Assembly: GCF_000152705.1 (NCBI RefSeq)
Contig: NZ_CH672413.1
Location: 806,001 to 870,000, forward strand
Source of the DNA: Janibacter sp. HTCC2649
Lineage (GTDB): Bacteria; Actinomycetota; Actinomycetes; Actinomycetales; Dermatophilaceae
Direction: 5' to 3'
DNA length: 64,000 nt
The notes beneath the pieces are model-generated. The model was not told where the DNA came from and searched no databases. It worked only from the letters and a program-made list of their open reading frames with translations. Each line of letters opens with the position of its first letter. Position 1 is the stretch's first letter. The position numbers and the translations under genes were made by a program. Below, one piece after another: positions 24,238 through 31,919 of the stretch.

Positions 24238-25245
24238 ATGAGCGAGACCACCGCGACCTTCCTCGGCGCCGACACCGAAGCCCTGCGCCGCCTGCGCACC
24301 CAGTTGGACACCGTCGGCGAACAGCTGCGCCGTCAGGGCGCGACCACGACCCAGCAGCTTCAGTCCCTGGGGTGGGCCGGACGCGACCAGCAGACCTTCC
24401 TCGACAGCTGGAGCGGTCACTACCACCCGGCTCTGCTGCGAGCTGCCGACGCCCTGACGACCGCGGCCGGCACGATCGAGGGTCAGGCCGCTGACCAGGA
24501 TCGGGTCAGCGGTGGGCCAGGTGGTGCCGGCTCGACCACTGGGGCGGCGGCGTCCACCGCCGCGACGGGGGCTCTCGGCGCGGCGGCCGCAGGGACCGAA
24601 CAGACGGGCGCGGCCGGCACCCAGACCGCCGGTGGCGACCTGGGCAGCCTCAGCCGACGCTACGAGTCCAACGGGGACCCCGGCACCGTCTCCCAAGGAC
24701 GCGGTGATCGCGGTGGCGTCTCCTACGGGACCTACCAGCTGTCGTCGACGATGGGCTCGGCCGGCGAGTTCCGCACCTGGCTGCGTCGCGAGCACCCAGA
24801 CCTTGGCGCACGCTTGGGCAACGCGGCTCCAGGGTCAGCAGCCTTCAGCCAGGCGTGGCGCAACATCGCCGCGACGGACGGTGCCCAGTGGGGCCAGATC
24901 CAGCACGACTACATCCAGTACAGCCACTACGACCCGCAGGTCGCGGCGGTCGAGCGGGCGCTCCCGGGCATCAACCTCGAGGGCCGTGACCCCGTCGTGC
25001 GCGACGTTCTCTGGTCCACAGCGGTGCAGCACCGGAACGCCACGGACAACATCTTCACGCGCGCCGTGGCCGGCCGGGACGTCACGACCATGAGCGACGC
25101 CGACCTGGTCCGCGCGGTCTACGGCGAGCGGGGCCGCGACAACGGAGCCGCCTACTTCAGCAGGAGCTCCGTCGCGTGGCAACTGGGCAATGCCCGCCGC
25201 TTCCGCGAGGAGCAGGCCGAGGCCCTGAGCCGCCTCGGCCCCTGA
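24238..25245 (+). CDS. WXG100-like protein fused to a muramidase-like domain
   Basis: A 335-residue protein with two parts. Residues 1-90 form a helical hairpin of WXG100/ESX type: FLGADTEALRRL, then W46-A-G, then FLDSW. A Gly/Ala/Ser/Thr linker spans about 91-134. Residues ~135-335 carry YESNGDPGTVSQGRGDRGGVSYGTYQ and later VLWSTAVQHRNATDNIF. This pattern occurs in phage-tail and type VI-associated lysozyme/chitosanase-like domains; Glu143 is the candidate acid. No signal peptide is present, so type VII export is the natural reading, but no ESX machinery is in the window. In-frame ATG 24220 and TTG 24202 are alternative starts. No immunity gene is evident. Confidence 0.75.
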   Translation: MSETTATFLGADTEALRRLRTQLDTVGEQLRRQGATTTQQLQSLGWAGRDQQTFLDSWSGHYHPALLRAADALTTAAGTIEGQAADQDRVSGGPGGAGSTTGAAASTAATGALGAAAAGTEQTGAAGTQTAGGDLGSLSRRYESNGDPGTVSQGRGDRGGVSYGTYQLSSTMGSAGEFRTWLRREHPDLGARLGNAAPGSAAFSQAWRNIAATDGAQWGQIQHDYIQYSHYDPQVAAVERALPGINLEGRDPVVRDVLWSTAVQHRNATDNIFTRAVAGRDVTTMSDADLVRAVYGERGRDNGAAYFSRSSVAWQLGNARRFREEQAEALSRLGP

Positions 25246-25719
25246 TCAGGACCTCGCTGGCCGTCGAGGCTTCTTGGCCGGTCGCACGACAAGCACCGGG
25301 CATGGGGCGTACTGCTGCACGCGCTGAGCCGTGCTGCCGAGCAACACCGTCTCACTGATCCCTCGCGAGCCGCTGGCCACCACGATGAGGCCGGCGCCCA
25401 GCTGAGTCGCAGCCTTGATGATCTCGTTGGCCGGGGATCCACTTCGGGTCCGCCTGTGGACCTTGGGCCCCCAGCCTTCGAAGACCTCGGCCACGACATC
25501 CGTCGCGGCTTCGGCCTCCGCCCTGAAGGAGGCTCCCTCGGCGGCCGACTTCGGCTTGCTCGCCGCGCCGAGTTCGTTCGAGAAGGACACCGCGGCGAGC
25601 GGGCGGACGACCGCCAGCACCGACACTTCCGTGACCTTGGTGGCGTCGAGCACGGTCGTGGCAAAGCGCGCCGCAGTCAGCGACTGCCTGGAGCCATCGG
25701 TCGCGATGATGACGTGCAT
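25246..25719 (-). CDS. universal stress protein (UspA family)
   Basis: A 157-residue single Usp domain starting MHVIIATDGS. It has the ATP-binding pattern G-x2-G-x9-G-S/T in ASGSRGISETVLLGSTAQRV followed by PCPVLVVR. It starts four bases after the stop of the upstream permease gene and is probably co-transcribed. Usp domains linked to transporters often sense ATP/AMP or regulate the carrier; whether this one does is inference from position. Its stop lies one base from the convergent WXG100-like gene. Confidence 0.9.
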   Translation of the reverse strand: MHVIIATDGSRQSLTAARFATTVLDATKVTEVSVLAVVRPLAAVSFSNELGAASKPKSAAEGASFRAEAEAATDVVAEVFEGWGPKVHRRTRSGSPANEIIKAATQLGAGLIVVASGSRGISETVLLGSTAQRVQQYAPCPVLVVRPAKKPRRPARS

Positions 25720-25723
25720 GTCG

Positions 25724-27175
25724 TCACAGTCCGTTCTTCGGGTCGAGTTCTGACAGGTCTGCTGGCCGAGCCTCTGATGGGCCCCCACGGTGACCCGGCC
25801 GCCCGAAGATCAGCTCTGCGACGAACAGCGCTCCACCGAGGGCGAGCAGCCCAGCACACCAGATGAGCGAGCCCGGGTCGTCGATGACGACGTAGCCGAG
25901 CAGCAGGATGTTGCCCACGATTCCCACCCAGAGCAGCACGGTCGGGGCGTGGTAGACGTCCTCACGCTCCTCCTGACCACGCAGCTTGAGCGCAGAGAAG
26001 ATCACGAGCGCGTAAATGAAGAGCGTGAAGACAACAGTCACCAGGGCGAGCCGCTCGACGACGTCGACGCCGACACCGACCTTGTTGAGCACCGCGCCGA
26101 TGATGAGCAGGCCGCACACCACGGCAGCGGCGAAGCTCAGCGCCACCCACGGACTGCGACGGCTGGCATGGATACGACCGAAGACTCCGGGAACGACATC
26201 CTCGCGGGACATCCCGTAGAGAATGCGCGACTGGGTGACGACGGCGACGAGCGTGGTGTTGGTGATGGCGGTCATGGCGATGACGGCAAAGAGGATGGTC
26301 ATGACTCCCACGGGCACGGGCAGGACGCCTGCCTTGACGACCTCGAGGAGCGCGGCATCCGAGTCCGCGAGGGTACCCACCGGCACCACGAGCGCCGCCG
26401 TGGCTGCGACCACGACGTAGATGACACCGGCGGTCAGCATGCCGCCGATGAGGGCGCGCGGGAAGGTCCGTGACGGTTCGACGGTCTCCTCCGCGACGTT
26501 GGCCGCATTCTCGAAGCCGGTCATGGCGAAGAATGCGAGTGCCACGCCAGCGATGATGGCGAAGATCGGGCTCTGGTCGCCGGTGTCGAACTGGGCCAGG
26601 GTGCCGAAGTCCGCCTTGCCCTGGGCGACGTAGACGATGCCGATGATGACGACGATGACGAGACCAGCGATCTCCACGAAGGTCATGACCATGTTGGCCA
26701 CGACCGATTCGGTGATGCCGATGAAGTTCACGACCGCCAGGACAAGGATGAAGATGAGCGTGATGAGCAGCGCCGGCGGCAGATCCCACACCTGGCTGAA
26801 GTAGTTCGAGAACCCCGTGGCGAGAGATCCGGCGGCAGCGAAGCTCGCGGAGAGCATGCACACCGTGATCAGGAACGTCAGGGCCCGATTGCCGAAGGCC
26901 TTGTTGACGTACAGCGCAGCCCCAGCCGCCTGCGGGAACTTCGTCACCAACTCGGCGTAGGCCAGCCCGGTGATCGTCGCAATCGTGATGCCGACCGCGA
27001 AGGCGATCCAGAACGCCCCTCCGACGGCGGCGGCGACAAGCCCGATGAGGACGTAGATCCCCGACCCGAGGACGTCTCCGAGGACATAGAAGAAGAGGAG
27101 CCGTCCGGTGATGGACCTCTTCAGACCGTCGTCGTTGTCCGCCGCGAGCGGTTGGGCGTCGGTCTCGTCAATCAC
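25724..27175 (-). CDS. APC-family amino acid permease
   Basis: A 483-residue membrane protein with about 12 hydrophobic helices. The first carries the APC signature LGDVLGSGIYVLIGLVAAAVGG (the GSGIY substrate loop), followed by ELVTKFPQAAGAALYVNKAFG and GFENAANVAEETVEPSRTFP. It probably imports an amino acid or amine; the substrate cannot be told. GTG at 27175 (VIDETDAQPL) is preferred over a TTG further upstream. It is followed four bases later by a universal stress protein gene, likely one operon. Confidence 0.9.
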   Translation of the reverse strand: MIDETDAQPLAADNDDGLKRSITGRLLFFYVLGDVLGSGIYVLIGLVAAAVGGAFWIAFAVGITIATITGLAYAELVTKFPQAAGAALYVNKAFGNRALTFLITVCMLSASFAAAGSLATGFSNYFSQVWDLPPALLITLIFILVLAVVNFIGITESVVANMVMTFVEIAGLVIVVIIGIVYVAQGKADFGTLAQFDTGDQSPIFAIIAGVALAFFAMTGFENAANVAEETVEPSRTFPRALIGGMLTAGVIYVVVAATAALVVPVGTLADSDAALLEVVKAGVLPVPVGVMTILFAVIAMTAITNTTLVAVVTQSRILYGMSREDVVPGVFGRIHASRRSPWVALSFAAAVVCGLLIIGAVLNKVGVGVDVVERLALVTVVFTLFIYALVIFSALKLRGQEEREDVYHAPTVLLWVGIVGNILLLGYVVIDDPGSLIWCAGLLALGGALFVAELIFGRPGHRGGPSEARPADLSELDPKNGL

Positions 27176-27276
27176 ACGGGGACCCGCTTCCTGCCCGCGT
27201 CGGCGAGCTCGATCCGTCGACCCTAACAACGGCCGGTCGGGATCGCGCGGTGAGACAACGGGAGTGACCTGGCCAC

Positions 27277-27297
27277 GACCTGACCGTCCCTCAGGTC
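27277..27297. other. inverted repeat between the reductase and permease genes
   Basis: GACCTGA and TCAGGTC arms are separated by seven bases in the 175-base gap between the two minus-strand genes. It may end the reductase-side transcript or act as an operator for the permease. Nothing else is recognisable in this gap. Confidence 0.35.
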
Positions 27298-27350
27298 TGT
27301 GACCTGCACGAACGCGGGGATGTGTCGAAGGGACGGTTCACGGCCCCGCG

Positions 27351-27935
27351 TCAGGAAGTGCGATCGAGGGTGACGACGCGGACACCGCCTGCGAGGTCCA
27401 CCTGGCCGACCGGAGTGAAGCGTGCCTGCGTGAACTCCCCTGCGAACAAGGGGATCCCGGAGCCGATGACCGACGGGTTGACCTTGAGCACGAGCTGGTC
27501 GATCTCGGGCAACAGGGCGTGGGCGAGGGTGCCGCCTCCGACGAGCCAGATGTCGAGGCCGTCCTCGGCCTTGAGCTCCCGCGCGCGAGCCAACGGGTCG
27601 GCCGGCACGACCTCGACGGGCAGGTCGTCGCGCCCCGCGAGCGAGGTGGAGACCACGAGATGGCGCAGGTGCGGATAGGCGTCAGCGAGTCCGGCAGCCA
27701 GGCCAAGGTCGTAGGAAGCCCGCCCCTCGATGACCGTGTCGAAGTGCCGGCCCTCCCCCGCGATCCCCATGGCGTCGCGCGCCGGCCCGGGCAACGTCTC
27801 GGGATAGTTCGCCACGATGAACTCGATGAGATCCGGCGTGATCGGGAAGAACTCCGCCCCGCTCGGGTCTCCCCCGTCCGGTCCGGCGATGAATCCATCG
27901 AGCGTGACAGCGACGAAGTAGACGAGTTTGCGCAT
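27351..27935 (-). CDS. RibD C-terminal / dihydrofolate reductase-like protein
   Basis: A 194-residue protein of the DHFR-like 'RibD C-terminal' family, starting KLVYFVAVTLDGFIAGPDG, with GRASYDLGL, VVSTSL and WLVGGGTLAHALLP (NADPH loop). Members are NAD(P)H-dependent reductases, mostly of unknown substrate; it is not expected to be the housekeeping folA or ribD. CAGGAT lies seven bases before the ATG. It is followed by the convergent-free gap to the permease and preceded by vapC on the same strand. Confidence 0.88.
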   Translation of the reverse strand: MRKLVYFVAVTLDGFIAGPDGGDPSGAEFFPITPDLIEFIVANYPETLPGPARDAMGIAGEGRHFDTVIEGRASYDLGLAAGLADAYPHLRHLVVSTSLAGRDDLPVEVVPADPLARARELKAEDGLDIWLVGGGTLAHALLPEIDQLVLKVNPSVIGSGIPLFAGEFTQARFTPVGQVDLAGGVRVVTLDRTS

Positions 27936-27948
27936 GCGCCCGATCCTG

Positions 27949-28368
27949 TCAGGCCGGCTCCCACGGGTTGATGACGGCAATGCCCGTGCCCTCGAAGTCC
28001 GTGACGTTGCGCGTCAACAACGGGACGTCATGACGCCGACAGACGGCCGCGATCCAGGCGTCCGAGATGCCGATGGGTCGACCGGCACGACGCCGCGAGG
28101 CCCGGATGGTTGCGAAGTAGGGAGCAGTTCGCGCATCGACATCGAGCACTCGTCCATCGAAGGTCATGAGCGCCGCATCGATCTCGGCTTCGAGCGCATC
28201 TCGCCTGCGCCCGTCGGGCAATTGGAAGGCTCCCTGGAGCAGTTCTCCAACGGTGATCACAGTGATGTGGGTCTGGCGCCAAGGCACCGTGTCCATCCAC
28301 TCCGCCACTCGTCCGTCCGGATCCGCCCGCATCGTCTCCGAGACGACGTTCGTGTCGAGCACGATCAC
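27949..28368 (-). CDS. PIN-domain toxin, VapC/FitB type
   Basis: A 139-residue PIN-domain ribonuclease toxin. The acidic metal ligands are all in place: Asp5 (IVLDTNV), Glu42 (VGEL), Asp103 (SDAWIA) and Asp124 (TRNVTDFEG). It is expected to be active RNase when free of its antitoxin, with tRNA or rRNA as usual VapC targets. The ATG overlaps the antitoxin stop (ATGA), the classic antitoxin-first order. Confidence 0.93.
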   Translation of the reverse strand: MIVLDTNVVSETMRADPDGRVAEWMDTVPWRQTHITVITVGELLQGAFQLPDGRRRDALEAEIDAALMTFDGRVLDVDARTAPYFATIRASRRRAGRPIGISDAWIAAVCRRHDVPLLTRNVTDFEGTGIAVINPWEPA

Positions 28369-28622
28369 GAGAAATCCGGAATCCGCCGGTCGCTGTCATC
28401 CATGTCGTCCCGCGGCGGTAGGTCGACCTCTACCCCACCTGTTCGGCGTCGGAACTCCGCCATGACCTCACCGAGTGAGACCTCGTTCGGCTTGCCCCCG
28501 GCGACCGCTTCGCCGAGGATCGCTCGCACCTCGGCCTCCATCGACCGACCGTTCTCGGCAGCCCTGACCTGCAGGCGCTTCTTCACTTCTTCGTCCACCT
28601 TGCGGATGGTCAGTGTGCTCAT
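28365..28622 (-). CDS. antitoxin, FitA-like ribbon-helix-helix
   Basis: An 85-residue antitoxin. The N-terminal ribbon-helix-helix STLTIRKVDEEVKKRLQVRAAENGRSMEAEV should bind the operon's own promoter. The C-terminal tail (roughly 55-85, acidic, DLPPRDDMDDSD) should wrap the toxin active site. ATG at 28622 is preferred, with GAGG just upstream. An inverted repeat with a TTGACA lies immediately upstream, overlapping the end of the GNAT gene. Confidence 0.92.
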   Translation of the reverse strand: MSTLTIRKVDEEVKKRLQVRAAENGRSMEAEVRAILGEAVAGGKPNEVSLGEVMAEFRRRTGGVEVDLPPRDDMDDSDRRIPDFS

Positions 28623-28646
28623 CGTCCTCACCCCTGTCGCTCAACA

Positions 28647-28667
28647 AGTGCTGTCAATGCTAGCACT
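28647..28667 (-). promoter_or_regulatory. probable operator of the toxin-antitoxin pair
   Basis: AGTGCT/AGCACT inverted repeat with a 9-base spacer containing TTGACA on the minus strand (28657-28652). It is 25 bases upstream of the antitoxin start and overlaps the GNAT stop. Ribbon-helix-helix antitoxins usually bind such sites. No clear -10 at 17 bases. Confidence 0.45.
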
Positions 28668-29145
28668 CACGCACCATGGCGACGCGGCCTCCAAGACGCA
28701 TCAGCCCGATCCGCTCCTCGGCCTCGCGCAGCGGCCCCATCCACTCTGGCTCCGCCTCAAGCTCGACGAACCCATGCCGCGCGTAGAACGGCGCGTTCCA
28801 CGCCACGTCGGCAAACGTGCGCAAGGTAACCGCACGCCCACCTCGAGAGGCGACCTCACGGCATACGCCATCGAGAAGAGCCGACCCGAGACCACGGCGA
28901 CCGTGCGCTGGGTCGACGGCAATCTGTTCAAGATGCCAGCCACCGCCCAGCTCGAGGACGTGGGCAAACCCCACCACGGGCTCCCCCACGACCAGCACGA
29001 ACCCAGGCTCGGCCGCGCGTTCCTCCCCCGACAGCGGCGCCGGCCAGTCGAGCGGGCCGAAGACCGTCTCGAACAACGCGTCCCCCAACGCCTCGACGGC
29101 CGCCAACCTCGAAAGGTCGGCGGCCGTCGCGGGACGTACGGGCAT
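28660..29145 (-). CDS. GNAT-family N-acetyltransferase
   Basis: A 161-residue acetyltransferase with the acetyl-CoA motif LEQIAVDPAHGRRGLGSALLD (Q/RxxGxG/A as RRGLGS) and a C-terminal PFYARHGFVELE. The acceptor is unknown. It starts two bases after the nusB stop and is probably read with efp-nusB. It lies between nusB and the toxin-antitoxin module. Confidence 0.9.
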   Translation of the reverse strand: MPVRPATAADLSRLAAVEALGDALFETVFGPLDWPAPLSGEERAAEPGFVLVVGEPVVGFAHVLELGGGWHLEQIAVDPAHGRRGLGSALLDGVCREVASRGGRAVTLRTFADVAWNAPFYARHGFVELEAEPEWMGPLREAEERIGLMRLGGRVAMVREC

Positions 29146-29147
29146 CG

Positions 29148-29558
29148 TCAGGCCAGGGTCGGCTTGACCTCGGCGAGGCGGGCGAGCAGGCCATTGACGA
29201 ACTTCGGTGAGTCGTCGGTGGACAGCTCGGTGGCGATGGCCACGGCCTCGGCGATCGCGACACCCTCGGGCACCTCACCGAAGAGCACCTCGAAGGCACC
29301 CACGCGCAAGATGGCGCGGTCGACGGCGGGCATGCGCTCGACGGACCAGCCCTGGGAGTAGGTGGCGAGCAGGTCGTTGATCTGCGACCAGTTGTCGACC
29401 ACGCCCGTGACCAGGTTGGCCGTGAACTCGTTGAGCGGAGCCTCGGTCACCGGAGTGGCGAGGCGCTCCTTGAGGAGCTCGGTGGCGTTGACCTGGCGCT
29501 GCTCGGCCTCGAAGAGGAGGTCGATGGCGCGGCGGCGCGACTTCGTGCGGGCACCCAT
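29148..29558 (-). CDS. nusB: transcription antitermination factor NusB
   Basis: A 136-residue boxA RNA-binding protein needed for rRNA antitermination. It has ARTKSRRRAIDLLFEAEQR, the NWSQINDLL helix and the AVDRAILRVGAFEVLF and KFVNGLLA motifs. It starts 18 bases after the efp stop, in the conserved efp-nusB order of actinobacteria. Confidence 0.97.
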   Translation of the reverse strand: MGARTKSRRRAIDLLFEAEQRQVNATELLKERLATPVTEAPLNEFTANLVTGVVDNWSQINDLLATYSQGWSVERMPAVDRAILRVGAFEVLFGEVPEGVAIAEAVAIATELSTDDSPKFVNGLLARLAEVKPTLA

Positions 29559-29576
29559 GTGTGGAGCGTCCGCCGA

Positions 29577-30137
29577 TCAGTTGACTCGGCCGAGGTAGGA
29601 CCCGTCGCGCGTGTCCACCTTGACCTTGTCGCCGGTGTTGAGGAAGAGCGGGACGCCGATCTCGGCGCCGGTCTCGAGCGTCGCCGGCTTGGTGCCGCCG
29701 GTCGAGCGGTCGCCCTGGAGGCCGGGCTCGGTGTACTGGATCTCGAGGACGACCGAGGCGGGCAGCTCGATGAAGAGCACCACACCGTCGTGACGCGCAA
29801 CGATGGCGTCCTGGTTCTCGAGCATGTACTTGGCGGCGTCACCGACGACGGTGGGCGTCACGGTGATCTGGTCGAACGTGTCGCCGTCCATGAACACGTA
29901 GTCGGTGCCGTCGTGGTAGAGGTAGGTCATGTTGCGCTTGTCCACGTTGGCCGTGTCGACCTTGGTGCCAGCGTTGAACGTCTTGTCGACGACCTTGCCC
30001 GACAGCACGTGCTTGAGCTTGGTCCGCACGAAGGCCGGGCCCTTGCCGGGCTTGACGTGCTGGAACTCGATGACGGTCCACAGCTGACCCTCAAGGTTGA
30101 GGACGAGGCCGTTCTTGAGTTCGTTCGTGGATGCCAC
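29577..30137 (-). CDS. efp: elongation factor P
   Basis: A 186-residue factor that rescues ribosomes stalled on polyproline. It has the three-barrel fold with the tip loop [12 protein letters not shown]; the tip residue is Lys32 in the PGKGP loop characteristic of actinobacterial EF-P, which needs no modification in the species studied. The C-terminal signature region [17 protein letters not shown] is intact. A GTATGCCG octamer lies 35 bases upstream of the ATG. The 163-base gap upstream holds TAGACT as a possible -10. Confidence 0.97.
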   Translation of the reverse strand: MASTNELKNGLVLNLEGQLWTVIEFQHVKPGKGPAFVRTKLKHVLSGKVVDKTFNAGTKVDTANVDKRNMTYLYHDGTDYVFMDGDTFDQITVTPTVVGDAAKYMLENQDAIVARHDGVVLFIELPASVVLEIQYTEPGLQGDRSTGGTKPATLETGAEIGVPLFLNTGDKVKVDTRDGSYLGRVN

Positions 30138-30300
30138 GTGAGTTCACTTTCGATGAGATTGACAAGATTCGGTATGCCGTGTGCGCAGGCGCATGACGAC
30201 GTCACGGAAATTCTGGTGCTGGGATTGCGTCGGCGAGTCTATCCGTCGACGACCCGTCGCCCGAATCTGCGGGCGGCGAGGGCGTTCGGTAGGGCGCGGC

Positions 30301-30897
30301 TCAGAGGAACTGCGACGGGTCGAACTCGCCGATCGGGATGACCCGGATGCGCGGCAGCGGCGAGGTGAACGCCTTGACGTCGTACTCGAGGTCGAAGGTC
30401 TCCAGCCCGTCCGCCTCCAAGGCGGTGAAGCCACTGTTGCGGAACTCGCGGAAGGCCATGACACCGACGCGACGGTCGTCATCGAGCAGTCCCTCGATCT
30501 CCTCGAGGAAGTCACCGTCGTGACTGACGAGCATGACGTCGGCGTCGCGGTCGCGGATGGCGCGCAGCGTCTTCTGGATGGCGACGTCGACCACCTTGAC
30601 GTCGGCGTCACCGGACAGCGGCACCGGCGTGAACCCGAGCGCGTTGAGCGCCTGGATGAACGACATCGGCATGCTCGTACTCGCATTGAGGAAGAACAGC
30701 CCCTTGACGTCCTGGTCCCAGGTGTCCCGGGCGAACGACAGGAGGCGGTCCCAGCGCGGTCGCTCGTCGGGCTGGGGTCGCCGACCCAGGATCGAGGTGC
30801 CAAGGGTGGCGTCGATGTTCTCGCCGTCGACGAGGACGTAGGTGATGACGGGGTCACCACCGTTCTCGGACGGGGACGACGTGTGCGGGGCGGCCAT
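30301..30897 (-). CDS. NYN (PIN-like) domain protein
   Basis: A 198-residue NYN/LabA-like nuclease-fold protein. The core acidic residues are visible in YVLVDGENIDATLG (D-G-E-N), PLSGDADVKVVDVAI and MLVSHDGDFLEEI, with GVMAFREF near the end. NYN proteins are putative RNA-processing nucleases; no substrate is known for this type. TACACT lies seven bases before the ATG and no Shine-Dalgarno sequence is present. It sits between efp and the dioxygenase-like gene. Confidence 0.88.
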   Translation of the reverse strand: MAAPHTSSPSENGGDPVITYVLVDGENIDATLGTSILGRRPQPDERPRWDRLLSFARDTWDQDVKGLFFLNASTSMPMSFIQALNALGFTPVPLSGDADVKVVDVAIQKTLRAIRDRDADVMLVSHDGDFLEEIEGLLDDDRRVGVMAFREFRNSGFTALEADGLETFDLEYDVKAFTSPLPRIRVIPIGEFDPSQFL

Positions 30898-30904
30898 GCG
30901 TTGG

Positions 30905-30910
30905 AGTGTA
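30905..30910 (-). promoter_or_regulatory. -10 element of the NYN gene (leaderless type)
   Basis: TACACT, seven bases before the ATG. Confidence 0.45.
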
Positions 30911-30923
30911 GGCCCGAGCAGGG

Positions 30924-31787
30924 TCAGACCCCGATCGTGAGGTTCGCGACGTAGCCGCTCGTGGCGTCACCGGTCACGGTGGCGAGCTGGTGGATGCCGC
31001 CGTCGTCACCGAAGACGTTGTCCGAGGTGAGGCTCGTCTGCGACATGTTGTTGACGCTCTGCTCGTAGCCGGCGGTCGCATAAACGGTGTTGCACACGGC
31101 CTCGGGCAGCGCGAGCTGCGACGTCTTGACGATCTGCCCGCTGCTCGTGGCCTCCGCCGTGCTCTTGTAGACCTCGAAGTGCACGTGCGGCCAACGACCG
31201 CTGTATGCCGCAGGGAAGATGCTCGTGAACGTCGCGGTCCCGTTCGCATTCGTGGGCTGCACACCGCGCAGGTAGTTCTCGTTCTCGACGCCCTGCGAGT
31301 ACATCGAGTAGTTGCCGTCCCGGTCGCAGTGCCAGAGGTACACCGCCACGCCCTCCATTGCGGCATACCCGTTCGCACTGTCGGTGACGGTGAGGTTGAT
31401 CGTCAGCGGAACACCCTCGGCTTTCGTCGTCGACGTGCCGAACGAGCTCGTGATGTCGGAGCGGATGATGCCGGCGTCGTCGAGGACGTTGGCCCCGTTG
31501 CTGCCATCACCCGGGTACGGGCCACCGGTCTCGTCGGGCACCTCGCTGGTCACCGTTGATGCAGTGGCACTCGTCGAAGCCGTGGCCGACGCGGACGACG
31601 TGCTGCTCGATGAGGCGGTCGATCCGGACGAACTCGTGCTGGCATCGGCGCACCCCGCCAGGGCGAGCAGACCGGCCCCACCGAAGAGGCCGAGGGCCCG
31701 GCGTCGGTCGAGCAGGGTGGCGACGTCGAACTCGAGGCCGCGGTCGTGGTTCGGATGGGGCTGGGTGGGGTTTCGGCGTTCGCTCAT
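30924..31787 (-). CDS. intradiol dioxygenase-like Tat lipoprotein
   Basis: A 287-residue exported protein. Arg28-Arg30 followed by a hydrophobic stretch and the lipobox LAGC (residues 43-46) predict Tat export and a lipidated N terminus. A Ser/Thr/Ala linker covers ~47-90. The rest is the catechol/protocatechuate intradiol dioxygenase beta fold: DETGGPYPGDGS, VAVYLWHCDRDGNYSMYS and GRWPHVHFEVY. The Tyr and His iron ligands are visible in the latter two. Extracellular members are common in actinobacteria; the substrate is unknown. CACAGT lies six bases before the ATG (31785-31787). Confidence 0.88.
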   Translation of the reverse strand: MSERRNPTQPHPNHDRGLEFDVATLLDRRRALGLFGGAGLLALAGCADASTSSSGSTASSSSTSSASATASTSATASTVTSEVPDETGGPYPGDGSNGANVLDDAGIIRSDITSSFGTSTTKAEGVPLTINLTVTDSANGYAAMEGVAVYLWHCDRDGNYSMYSQGVENENYLRGVQPTNANGTATFTSIFPAAYSGRWPHVHFEVYKSTAEATSSGQIVKTSQLALPEAVCNTVYATAGYEQSVNNMSQTSLTSDNVFGDDGGIHQLATVTGDATSGYVANLTIGV

Positions 31788-31919
31788 GGGTTCACTGTGG
31801 CGTCCGCCCCCAGTCGCCAACCATGAGCGCGCTGTGCGGATCCTGTGAACGACTCGCCACCGCAATCTGCTGGCGCGACCTCACCGCGCAACCGCCTGAT
31901 GCACGGCAGACTGCGAGAC

